Assembly: GCA_026131555.1 (NCBI GenBank)
Contig: JAMXJH010000013.1
Span: forward strand, 1 to 44,985
From: Aerococcaceae bacterium NML190073
Lineage (GTDB): Bacteria > Bacillota > Bacilli > Lactobacillales > Aerococcaceae
Length of the DNA stretch: 44,985 nt
Reading direction: 5' to 3'
Part shown: piece after piece, positions 35,523 through 42,914 of the stretch
How positions within the stretch are numbered: the first letter of the stretch is position 1
Layout of the letters: each line of letters starts with the position of its first letter
Position numbers and translations under genes: made by a program
The notes under the pieces: model-generated
Seen by the model: only the letters and a program-made list of their open reading frames with translations
The model's database searches: none
What the model was told of the DNA's origin: nothing

Positions 35523-36005
35523 TTATTTCTGCAACACACGCTCAATGGCGGCGCAAACTTGGTCAGAGGAGTTGACGATTTCGCCGTTGAGTTTGATTAA
35601 GCCGACAGTATAGAGGTTGACATAACTGAATTGTGACTCGCAAATCTCTTGGAGGGCGGCGATTTTTTGTGGGTGAGTGCCGCCTTGTTGGCGCACGTCT
35701 GTATATAAGCCGATGACCGGAATGCCGGCTTGGTAGGCAACTCCGATTTCGGAAGCAACTCCCGGGTCGATGATTTGTCCGTCCAAGATAGCGAGCACCA
35801 CGTCGCTTTTAAGCACGGCTTGCGTATCATATTGAGCAATCATCTTCGCATCGGCATAGGCATTCTTATCGTTAATCGCCATCTGCTCCTGTGGCAAAAA
35901 GACATCCATCTCCGGAAAATGTTGGCGAATACGCGTAGCTAATTGCGCATTGAAGGCAACTTCCATTTCCGTGAATAGCGGGCTTGCGAAATATAATTTA
36001 GGCAT
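35523..36005 (-). CDS. Nucleoside 2-deoxyribosyltransferase family protein
   Basis: The 160-residue protein begins MPKLYFASPLFTEME and has the family's central block: SDVVLAILDGQIIDPGVASEIGVAYQAGIPVIGLYTDVRQ, where the catalytic Glu of the DxGxxxExG motif is present. The C-terminus carries the conserved asparagine (YVNLYTVGLI). The enzyme exchanges or hydrolyses bases of deoxynucleosides in nucleotide salvage; some members act on other nucleoside substrates. ATG 36005 follows AAGGAG; three extra codons to 36014 are not needed. No neighbour shares its pathway, though nrdIE is 4 kb away. Confidence 0.87.
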   Translation of the reverse strand: MPKLYFASPLFTEMEVAFNAQLATRIRQHFPEMDVFLPQEQMAINDKNAYADAKMIAQYDTQAVLKSDVVLAILDGQIIDPGVASEIGVAYQAGIPVIGLYTDVRQQGGTHPQKIAALQEICESQFSYVNLYTVGLIKLNGEIVNSSDQVCAAIERVLQK

Positions 36006-36070
36006 GAATAACACTCCTTCTTAAGTTTCTTTCATTATAGCCGAATTGAATGCGGGGAACAAGGGGACGC

Positions 36071-36757
36071 TTATGGCAACATCAGTTGGAAAAGCTGCAC
36101 AATGCCGACACTCAATGCTAAGGAAGGAATAAAAGGAACGGCTTGCGGTTGCTTTCTGTTTTTGAATGAGAGGAAGGCAAAGTGCAACAAGCCGCATATG
36201 CCGGCACTCATTAAGAACAATGGGAGTTGCGTAAAAGGGATGACGAGAGATAGAGTCACCATTAATTTGATGTCGCCGCCGCCGATATATTGTGCGTAAA
36301 CTTGATAGACTATGAACAGCAAGATAAAGATACTTCCCGTATACCAAAGCGCCACGACATTAGCGTGTACGACGATGGTGTCGTAGAGGCAAGTGATGAG
36401 GAGTAGGAGTTGGAACGTGTCGGGCACCCAATAAGCCTTCAAGTCACAATAGGACATGGCGAGGAGTAAGGTCGTAATGATTGCCCATGTCGGCGAGCAA
36501 GTCGCCCAAACGAATCCGATAAGAATTTCCGCCCATAAGTGTAGAGGGGAGAATGGATGCTGACAATACCGACAACGGCAATGTAAGAGGATTGCCGAGC
36601 AGATGGGAACTAAATCATACCATTGCAAGATTTGTTGACATTGCGCGCAACAGGAACGGTGTCGAACATTCAGTTGTTTGGTCAAGAGTTGCTCTGCCAC
36701 ACAATAGATGAACGAACCGATACAAGCGCCGAATGCGAATTTGAGAATAATTAACAT
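36071..36757 (-). CDS. comC: Type IV prepilin peptidase, ComC-like (A24 family)
   Basis: The 228-residue membrane protein has the N-terminal span with GACIGSFIYC, a zinc-binding pair CCAQCQQIL and CRCRYCQHPFS (about 36-70), and the two catalytic aspartates of A24 aspartic peptidases: D in YCDLKAYWVPD (about 105) and D in YIGGGDIKLM (about 162). It cleaves the leader of type IV prepilins and competence pseudopilins and, in full-length members, methylates the new N-terminus. No pilin genes are nearby, so it would serve a competence pilus encoded elsewhere. Its ribosome-binding site AGGAGGTG is buried in a hairpin behind copA. Confidence 0.9.
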   Translation of the reverse strand: MLIILKFAFGACIGSFIYCVAEQLLTKQLNVRHRSCCAQCQQILQWYDLVPICSAILLHCRCRYCQHPFSPLHLWAEILIGFVWATCSPTWAIITTLLLAMSYCDLKAYWVPDTFQLLLLITCLYDTIVVHANVVALWYTGSIFILLFIVYQVYAQYIGGGDIKLMVTLSLVIPFTQLPLFLMSAGICGLLHFAFLSFKNRKQPQAVPFIPSLALSVGIVQLFQLMLP

Positions 36758-36763
36758 AAAAGA

Positions 36764-36799
36764 AACACCTCCTATGGTTAAATACGCCGGGGAGGTGTT
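36764..36799 (-). promoter_or_regulatory. Hairpin sequestering the comC ribosome-binding site
   Basis: On the minus strand AACACCTCC (36799-36791) pairs perfectly with GGAGGTGTT (36772-36764). The 3' arm is exactly the Shine-Dalgarno of comC, 7 bases before its ATG. The T-rich bases that follow (TTTCTTTT) make it also resemble a weak terminator for copA. Confidence 0.7.
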
Positions 36800-36808
36800 G
36801 ATTCATTT

Positions 36809-39046
36809 TTATAAAGATTTGTTGCGGAGGCGCAGTGCGTTCAAGACGACGGATACAGAGCTGAGGCTCATTGCCAGTGCCGCAATCATTGGGTCAAGCA
36901 AAGGTCCGTTGAATAGGAGTTTCAACACGCCCATAGCGACAGGGATGCCGACAATATTGTAGGCGAATGCCCAGAAGAGATTCTGCTTGATTGTTCGCAA
37001 GGTTGCTCGGCTGAGTTGAATGCTGGTTGCGACACTTGCTAAGTCACCACGCATTAAGACAATGTCGGCAGATTCAATCGCAATGTCTGTTCCGGACCCA
37101 ATGGCAACGCCAATATCCGCTTGCGCGAGGGCTGGAGCGTCATTGATTCCGTCACCGACCATCATTACTGCATTGTGTTGCGCTTGTAAGTGTTGGACTT
37201 GTTGCGCTTTGTCTTTCGGTAAGACTTCACTCATCACGTGTTGGATACCGACTTGGTCAGCAATTGCTTGGGCAGTGCGAGCATTGTCGCCGGATACCAT
37301 CCACACATCCATGCCGAGGTTTTGCAAGGAGCGAATGGCTGTCGGACTGGATGGCTTAATCGGGTCGGCAATTGCAATCAAGCCGACCATTTGCTCATCG
37401 CATACTACATAGACAATGGATTTGCCTTCATTTGCAAAAATATCCGCCTGCTGAACCAATCGATGATCCGTTAAGTAGTCTGCCACTAATTTGCGATTGC
37501 CGATGATGAGGTTGTGTGCTTGAACCAGTGCGCGGACACCTTGCCCCGTAATGCTTTGGAATTCCGTTATCGGCAACAGTTGTATGCCTTGATCCTGAGC
37601 GAAGCGGACAATGGCTTCAGCGAGCGGGTGTTCTGAACGGGTTTCAGCACTGGCAATCAGCTGTAAGAGTTGTTCCGAATCGCTTTCCTCATGGAAAAAT
37701 GTATCCGTCACGACCGGACTGCCTTGTGTAATGGTGCCTGTTTTGTCCAGAAGGATGGTAGTGGTGGTCGCCATTTGTTCTAAGGCGGCGCCACTCTTAA
37801 TTAAGATGCCTTGTTGGGCAGCACGACCTGTTCCGACCATAATGGCAGTTGGAGTAGCTAATCCAAGCGCACAAGGACAAGCGATAATTAAGACACTCGT
37901 CGCAATATTCATGGCGAAATCAAAGTCGGCACCTAATAAGAAGTACCAAATTAGACCGGATAGCAGAGCAATTACCATGACAACCGGTACGAAGAAGCCG
38001 GATACGGTATCTGCTAATTGTGCGATAGGTGCTTTGCTGCCTTGCGCTTCTTGTACGAGGCGAATAATTTGTGCGAGCATTGTTGCCTGTCCGACTTTGG
38101 TTGCCCGATAAGTGAATGAGCCGGTTTTGTTGACGCTGGCACCGATGACGCTGTCGCCGACTTTTTTGTTAATGGGTATGCTTTCGCCGGTCAGCATGCT
38201 TTCGTCAATCGTTGATTGTCCTTGGATGATTTCGCCGTCAACGGGTAAGCTTTCACCGGGTTTAATGAGGATAAGGTCACCTACTTGTAAGTGAGCAACA
38301 TTAACGGTTTCGGTACTGCCGTCGGCAAGCATTCTTGTTGCTTGCGCGGGTGCTAAATTCATTAAGGCACTGACTGCTGCTGAAGTTTTACCTTTGCTGA
38401 CGGCTTCCATATATTTTCCGAGATGCATGAGTGTGAGAATGACGGCAACGGATTCGAGATAGACATGCAGGTGTGAGGTAGTGTGACTGGAAGCTAAGAA
38501 CAATTGTCCAATCGTTACAATACCTTGTACAAAAGCTGCGCCCGTACCGATAGCGACAAGGGAATCCATATTGGGATTGCGTTTCATCAAGTTGTTCAAA
38601 CCGCGCTGATACATGGCGCGTCCTAACCACATGACCGGCAAAGTGAGTGCTAACTGAATGAAGCTATTCACATGCGGATTCATCAACCAACTCGACCATT
38701 CAATGCCAATCATCGGTGCCATTGTCAGAATAAACAGCGGTAAAGTAAAGCCGATCATCCACAAAAGGCGTTGTTTTTGTTGGGCGAGGTTACGTTGAGC
38801 ATTGATTAAATCTTGCTCGTACTGTTCGTTAGCGGATAATGCGAGTTGCGCATTGTATCCCATGTTCTGTACAGCTTGAATGAGGGTGTCCACTTGTGGT
38901 TGGTCGTGCCACGTTGCGTACAAGGTTTCTGTTGCGAAATTGACAGTGGCTTGTGCGACATCGGGGAGTTGCTGGATATTTTTTTGGAGGCGAGCGGCAC
39001 AGGAAGCACAGCTCATGCCTGTCACTTTGAATTGTTGGGTAATCAT
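36809..39046 (-). CDS. copA: Copper-exporting P1B-type ATPase
   Basis: The 745-residue protein has one heavy-metal-associated domain at the N-terminus with GMSCASC (C13, C16) and eight predicted membrane spans. The metal-transport motif CPC sits in [15 protein letters not shown], followed by the phosphorylation site DKTGTIT, the SEHPLAEAI histidine-proline motif and [19 protein letters not shown] with GMxCxxC points to Cu(I). It pumps excess copper out across the membrane. ATG 39046 follows AAAGGAGC and overlaps the copY stop (ATGA); a 27-base extension is unsupported. No copZ chaperone gene is adjacent. Confidence 0.95.
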   Translation of the reverse strand: MITQQFKVTGMSCASCAARLQKNIQQLPDVAQATVNFATETLYATWHDQPQVDTLIQAVQNMGYNAQLALSANEQYEQDLINAQRNLAQQKQRLLWMIGFTLPLFILTMAPMIGIEWSSWLMNPHVNSFIQLALTLPVMWLGRAMYQRGLNNLMKRNPNMDSLVAIGTGAAFVQGIVTIGQLFLASSHTTSHLHVYLESVAVILTLMHLGKYMEAVSKGKTSAAVSALMNLAPAQATRMLADGSTETVNVAHLQVGDLILIKPGESLPVDGEIIQGQSTIDESMLTGESIPINKKVGDSVIGASVNKTGSFTYRATKVGQATMLAQIIRLVQEAQGSKAPIAQLADTVSGFFVPVVMVIALLSGLIWYFLLGADFDFAMNIATSVLIIACPCALGLATPTAIMVGTGRAAQQGILIKSGAALEQMATTTTILLDKTGTITQGSPVVTDTFFHEESDSEQLLQLIASAETRSEHPLAEAIVRFAQDQGIQLLPITEFQSITGQGVRALVQAHNLIIGNRKLVADYLTDHRLVQQADIFANEGKSIVYVVCDEQMVGLIAIADPIKPSSPTAIRSLQNLGMDVWMVSGDNARTAQAIADQVGIQHVMSEVLPKDKAQQVQHLQAQHNAVMMVGDGINDAPALAQADIGVAIGSGTDIAIESADIVLMRGDLASVATSIQLSRATLRTIKQNLFWAFAYNIVGIPVAMGVLKLLFNGPLLDPMIAALAMSLSSVSVVLNALRLRNKSL

Positions 39047-39486
39047 GGGTAAGCTCCTTTCGTGTGGTGGCAACTACATTGTCCTGTCGGGCAGTTGCAA
39101 GGGACAGTTTGAGGTGCATCGGCACGTTTAGTTTGCAAGAGGTCAATCAAGTGTTCGCAATCGCTTTGTGAGAGGGATTTGGTTGCGATTAAGTGTTCGA
39201 GATACGTGTGGCAATCTTTTGCGCAAGTGTTCGCTAAACATTGGTCTAAGGCGATGCGCGTTGCTTCGTGTTGCGAGATAGTTGCGCTGAATAAAAAAGG
39301 CGTAACGCTCGTATCTTTATGTATGGCGTCTTTTTGGCTTAGGCGACTCAATAATGATTTCACGGTTCCTTCTTTCCATCCCAAAATAGTCAGTGCTCGG
39401 TCGATGATTTGACGGCTCGTTAAGGGGGCGTCTGCCCAGATGATGCGCATAATTTCCCATTCCGCGCTAGTAATTGTTCCTTTCAT
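39043..39486 (-). CDS. copY: CopY/TcrY-family copper-responsive repressor
   Basis: The 147-residue protein has a BlaI/MecI-type winged helix at the N-terminus ([43 protein letters not shown]). It ends with the metal-sensing CxCxxxxCxC motif as [10 protein letters not shown] near residue 133. Zinc-bound CopY represses copYA and copper displaces zinc to release it. ATG 39486 follows AAAGGAA; the longer frame to 39504 would start before that site. Its stop overlaps the copA start by four bases, so the two form a compact operon. Confidence 0.93.
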   Translation of the reverse strand: MKGTITSAEWEIMRIIWADAPLTSRQIIDRALTILGWKEGTVKSLLSRLSQKDAIHKDTSVTPFLFSATISQHEATRIALDQCLANTCAKDCHTYLEHLIATKSLSQSDCEHLIDLLQTKRADAPQTVPCNCPTGQCSCHHTKGAYP

Positions 39487-39511
39487 AGGAAGTTCCTTTC
39501 TCATTTTAGGT

Positions 39512-39564
39512 TACAAACGTAATCTTATTGAGTTCAGTTTACATTTGTCATCTGTTTTTGTCAA
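39512..39564 (-). promoter_or_regulatory. copYA promoter with two cop boxes
   Basis: On the minus strand TTGACA (39564-39559) and TAAACT (39541-39536) are spaced by 17 bases. Two near-matches to the CopY operator TACAnnTGTA are present, each with one mismatch: TACATTTGTC at 39540-39549, in the promoter, and TACAAACGTA at 39512-39521, near the transcript start. Paired boxes of this type are known from enterococcal cop operons. Confidence 0.8.
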
Positions 39565-39602
39565 GGGAAGAATATGCTACAATGGTCAGCGGAGGTGTTA
39601 TC

Positions 39603-40049
39603 ATGCGTTATATGACCAAAAGTGCGTCATTCGTGTTATTTGTTAAAGAGCATCAAGTGCTGTTACAAAAGCGCCAAAATACCGGCTACATGGACGGTTT
39701 CTGGGATTTGGGAGTGAGCGGTCATGTTGAGGAAGGCGAGACCGCCAGAGGAGCTGCGCTCAGAGAAACGTTGGAAGAAGTAGGGGTGGTATTATCGCCG
39801 GAGCGTTTCGATTTGGCGACAGTGATTCATAATGTACATAACGGGGAAGTTTATTATAATTTCTATTTCGTTGTGCGCGTGTTAGAGGAAGAAGTAAGGT
39901 TGTTCCGTTTGAATGAGCCGCATAAGATAGAAGTGTTGCAGTGGTTCGACTTAGCAGCGTTACCAACGAAAATGAGTGCTTATAATCGCGCAGCCATTCA
40001 CCATTATCTCGCTGGAATTCCTTATGGAGAAATGGGTTGGGAAATGTAA
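39603..40049 (+). CDS. Nudix hydrolase
   Basis: The 148-residue protein contains a complete Nudix box GHVEEGETARGAALRETLEEVG (about 40-61), in which the REtlEE core binds the metal. It opens with KSASFVLFVKEHQVLLQKRQNTGYMDGFWDLGVSG, typical of MutT-like pyrophosphatases of nucleoside diphosphate derivatives. The exact substrate is unknown. ATG 39603 follows GGAGGTG; the longer frame to 39528 runs over the promoter region. It is divergent from copY, sharing a short intergenic space. The NrdR palindrome follows directly after its stop. Confidence 0.88.
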   Translation: MRYMTKSASFVLFVKEHQVLLQKRQNTGYMDGFWDLGVSGHVEEGETARGAALRETLEEVGVVLSPERFDLATVIHNVHNGEVYYNFYFVVRVLEEEVRLFRLNEPHKIEVLQWFDLAALPTKMSAYNRAAIHHYLAGIPYGEMGWEM

Positions 40050-40053
40050 AAAG

Positions 40054-40101
40054 ACACAATATATTGTGTTTTTCAATGGAGACTTTAACTAAATAAGGTG
40101 A
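40054..40101 (+). promoter_or_regulatory. Tandem NrdR boxes upstream of nrdIE
   Basis: ACACAATATATTGTGT (40054-40069) is a perfect match to the NrdR-box consensus ACACwATATaTwGTGT. A second, degenerate copy (TAACTAAATAAGGTGA, 40086-40101, 10 of 16 positions) starts 32 bases later, about three helical turns, which is the usual spacing of paired NrdR sites. Flanking A and T runs make the first box also terminator-like for the Nudix gene. Confidence 0.82.
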
Positions 40102-40130
40102 AAACAGGGCGGAATTCTTAAATTTTCTCC

Positions 40131-40158
40131 TTGCTATTACTCAATAAAATGGTATCAT
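40131..40158 (+). promoter_or_regulatory. Candidate nrdIE promoter
   Basis: TTGCTA (40131-40136) and TATCAT (40153-40158) are 16 bases apart, 40 bases before nrdI. It lies about 30 bases downstream of the second NrdR box. Confidence 0.5.
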
Positions 40159-40197
40159 AGAGAGTGAAGTTTTCAGACCGAGAAAGGAGTGCGAAAA

Positions 40198-40563
40198 ATG
40201 CTTGTGGTATATTTTTCCTTGACGGGGCAAACACGTAAATTCGTTAAGAAATTAGGGTATCCGACGTTCGAATTAACAATGGAAAATGCCTTTACGCCGG
40301 TGGACGAACCTTATATTATGGTAGTGCCAACTTATGAGACAGAGGTAACGGCGTTAGCGAATGATTTCATTGAAACAGGCAATAACCGTGCTTTTTTTCG
40401 AGGTGTAGCAGGCGGTGGCAATCGTAATTTCAATACTTTATTCGGCTTTACTGCCAAAGATTTGAGCCGCGATTATCAAGTGCCGTTGTTACATTTGTTC
40501 GAATTTCAAGGTTCACAAAATGATGTTGATTTATTAAAGGAGAAGGTGAGTAAACTTGGATAA
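40198..40563 (+). CDS. nrdI: NrdI flavodoxin-like ribonucleotide reductase cofactor protein
   Basis: The 121-residue protein begins VVYFSLTGQTRKFVKKLG and contains PYIMVVPTYE and GGGNRNFNTLFGFTAKDLS, the flavin-binding loops of NrdI. It supplies the oxidant that builds the dimanganese-tyrosyl radical in NrdF. ATG 40198 follows AAAGGAG; a GTG at 40189 lies inside that site. It overlaps nrdE by 8 bases. Confidence 0.95.
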   Translation: MLVVYFSLTGQTRKFVKKLGYPTFELTMENAFTPVDEPYIMVVPTYETEVTALANDFIETGNNRAFFRGVAGGGNRNFNTLFGFTAKDLSRDYQVPLLHLFEFQGSQNDVDLLKEKVSKLG

Positions 40564-42733
40564 ACCAGTCTTGTCGAAACGTCAAACAGAAGTGTCGTAT
40601 TTTAAGTTGAACAATGAATTGAACCGTCCGGTTGATGGCAAAATTCCATTGCACAAAGATCGTGAAGCGGTTCGTGCGTATTTCTTGGAGCATGTAAACC
40701 CGAATACGGTATTTTTCTATACTTTAGATGAGAAAATCGATTACTTAATGGATAATGATTTCATCGAGCGTGAATTCATTGAGAAATACAATCGTGAATT
40801 TGTAAAGGAATTGATTTCCAGCACTTATAAGATGAAATTCCGTTTCAAATCATTTATGTCTGCATACAAGTTTTATACGCAATATGCGCTGAAAACGAAT
40901 GACGGTCAGCGTTACTTGGAGCGTTATGAAGACCGTATTGTGTTCTGTGCGCTGTTTTTGGCGGACGGCGACGAGAAATTAGCCACAGCATTGCGTGATG
41001 AAATGATTGCACAACGTTATCAGCCGGCGACGCCGACATTTTTGAATGCGGGACGTAAGCGCCGTGGTGAATTGGTATCGTGCTTCTTGCTACAAGTGTC
41101 CGACGATATGAACAGCATTGGGCGTGCGATTAACTCTGCCTTGCAGTTATCGCGTATCGGTGGTGGAGTTGGTGTCAGCTTGTCGAACTTACGTGCAGCC
41201 GGCGATCCGATTAAGAAGATTGAGAATGCCTCAAGTGGTGTTGTCCCGGTGATGAAGCTATTGGAGGATAGTTTCAGCTATTCGAACCAATTAGGTCAGC
41301 GAAATGGAGCCGGAGCGGTGTATCTCAATGTATTCCATCCGGATATCGTCTCTTTCCTTTCTACCAAAAAAGAAAATGCCGACGAAAAAGTCCGCGTGAA
41401 AACTTTGTCCCTCGGCTTAGTGGTGCCGGACAAGTTTTATGAGTTGGCAGCTAAAGACGAGCCGATGTATTTGTTCAGTCCATATGATGTGGAACGTATC
41501 TATGGTGTGCCATTCTCGTACGTTGACATTACCAAAGAATATGACAACTTGGTCAACAATCGCGACATTCGCAAGTCGAAGATTTTTGCACGTGATTTGG
41601 AAAATGAAATTAGTAAATTGCAACAAGAATCAGGCTATCCATACATTATCAATATTGATACAGCGAACCGTATGAATCCGATTGACGGTACGATTACGAT
41701 GAGTAATTTATGTTCGGAAATTTTGCAAGTACAACGCCCGTCTCATATTAATAACCGTCAAGAGTTTGAAGTCTTGGGAACGGATATTAGTTGTAACCTC
41801 GGTTCAACTAATATTCCGAATATGATTCAGTCGCCTGATTTTGCTAAATCAGTGGAAACGGCTGTCCGCGCTTTGACATATGTTACGGATCATTCGAGCA
41901 TTGAAGCAGTGCCAACTGTCAAGCACGGGAATGATTTGGCGCACACAATCGGCTTAGGTGGCATGGGCTTGCATACTCTGTTCGCCATAAACCAAATGCA
42001 TTACGGTTCTCCGGAATCAATCGAATTGACAGAAGCGTACTTCTATGCGCTGAATTACTATTCATTGGTAGCGAGTAATCAAATCGCACAAGAACGCGGT
42101 CAAACATTCGATAACTTTGAGAATTCGAAATACGCAACAGGAGAGTATTTCGATGCGTACATCGAGCACCCGTTCACGATTCAAAATGAAAAAGTGGCGG
42201 AAATCATGAAGAACGTTCCTATGCCTACGCCGGAAGATTGGCAAGCACTGAAAGCGAAAGTTCAAGAGCACGGTTTATACCACCAAAACCGTTTGGCGAT
42301 TGCGCCGACAGGTTCAATCAGCTATGTGAATGAAACATCTGCCAGCTTGCACCCGATTACACGTTTAATTGAAGAACGACAAGAGAAGAAAACCGGTAAG
42401 ACATATTACCCGGCACCAATGTTGTCGAACGAAACAATCGCTTACTATAAGTCAGCTTACGATATTGATATGCGTCGAGTGATTGATGTCTATGCTGCTG
42501 CACAGAAGCATATTGATCAGGGGATGTCATTGACACTCTTCATGCGTTCTGAATTACCGGAAGGGATGTACGAATGGAAAGCAGGGCGTACGAACAAGAT
42601 GACGACGCGCGACTTGAACATTTTGCGTCATTACGCTTGGAAAAAAGGCGTTAAATCTATCTATTATGTCCGCACCTTTACGGAAAATAGTGACGAGGTT
42701 GGCAGTAACGAATGCGAAAGCTGTTCGATTTAA
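40556..42733 (+). CDS. nrdE: Class Ib ribonucleotide reductase large subunit NrdE
   Basis: The 725-residue catalytic subunit reduces ribonucleoside diphosphates to deoxy forms. Visible are the redox and active-site cysteines in ELVSCFLLQ, the triad motif NLCSEIL with Asn, Cys and Glu, CNLGSTNI, and the C-terminal thiol relay CESCS (C720, C723). The short N-terminus without an ATP cone fits class Ib. The most likely start is TTG 40556, overlapping the nrdI end, with a GGAGAAGGTGAG site upstream. A strong terminator follows immediately, so nrdF, normally next in the operon, is not in this transcript or in this window. Confidence 0.96.
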   Translation: MDKPVLSKRQTEVSYFKLNNELNRPVDGKIPLHKDREAVRAYFLEHVNPNTVFFYTLDEKIDYLMDNDFIEREFIEKYNREFVKELISSTYKMKFRFKSFMSAYKFYTQYALKTNDGQRYLERYEDRIVFCALFLADGDEKLATALRDEMIAQRYQPATPTFLNAGRKRRGELVSCFLLQVSDDMNSIGRAINSALQLSRIGGGVGVSLSNLRAAGDPIKKIENASSGVVPVMKLLEDSFSYSNQLGQRNGAGAVYLNVFHPDIVSFLSTKKENADEKVRVKTLSLGLVVPDKFYELAAKDEPMYLFSPYDVERIYGVPFSYVDITKEYDNLVNNRDIRKSKIFARDLENEISKLQQESGYPYIINIDTANRMNPIDGTITMSNLCSEILQVQRPSHINNRQEFEVLGTDISCNLGSTNIPNMIQSPDFAKSVETAVRALTYVTDHSSIEAVPTVKHGNDLAHTIGLGGMGLHTLFAINQMHYGSPESIELTEAYFYALNYYSLVASNQIAQERGQTFDNFENSKYATGEYFDAYIEHPFTIQNEKVAEIMKNVPMPTPEDWQALKAKVQEHGLYHQNRLAIAPTGSISYVNETSASLHPITRLIEERQEKKTGKTYYPAPMLSNETIAYYKSAYDIDMRRVIDVYAAAQKHIDQGMSLTLFMRSELPEGMYEWKAGRTNKMTTRDLNILRHYAWKKGVKSIYYVRTFTENSDEVGSNECESCSI

Positions 42734-42750
42734 TAGAATGAATTTGAATG

Positions 42751-42784
42751 ACACACTCTGAGGTTGATCGGAGTGTGTTTTTTT
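42751..42784 (+). terminator. nrdE terminator
   Basis: ACACACTC (42751-42758) pairs with GAGTGTGT (42771-42778), followed by a run of T to 42784. Confidence 0.9.
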
Positions 42785-42846
42785 GAATGAGTGCAATTTG
42801 TTAGCGGTATCCTGATGGTAAAGGTTGTATAATTTGCATGAAGTGT

Positions 42847-42875
42847 TTGACACTCGCTTATTCGAGTTGTATAGT
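42847..42875 (+). promoter_or_regulatory. Promoter of the M26-like protease gene with a palindrome in the spacer
   Basis: TTGACA (42847-42852) and TATAGT (42870-42875) are spaced by exactly 17 bases. The spacer contains the inverted repeat ACTCG-CTTATT-CGAGT (42852-42867), a likely operator. Confidence 0.8.
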
Positions 42876-42914
42876 TTTACTGGTAGAAATTTTGAAAAGG
42901 GGAAGTAAGAATAA

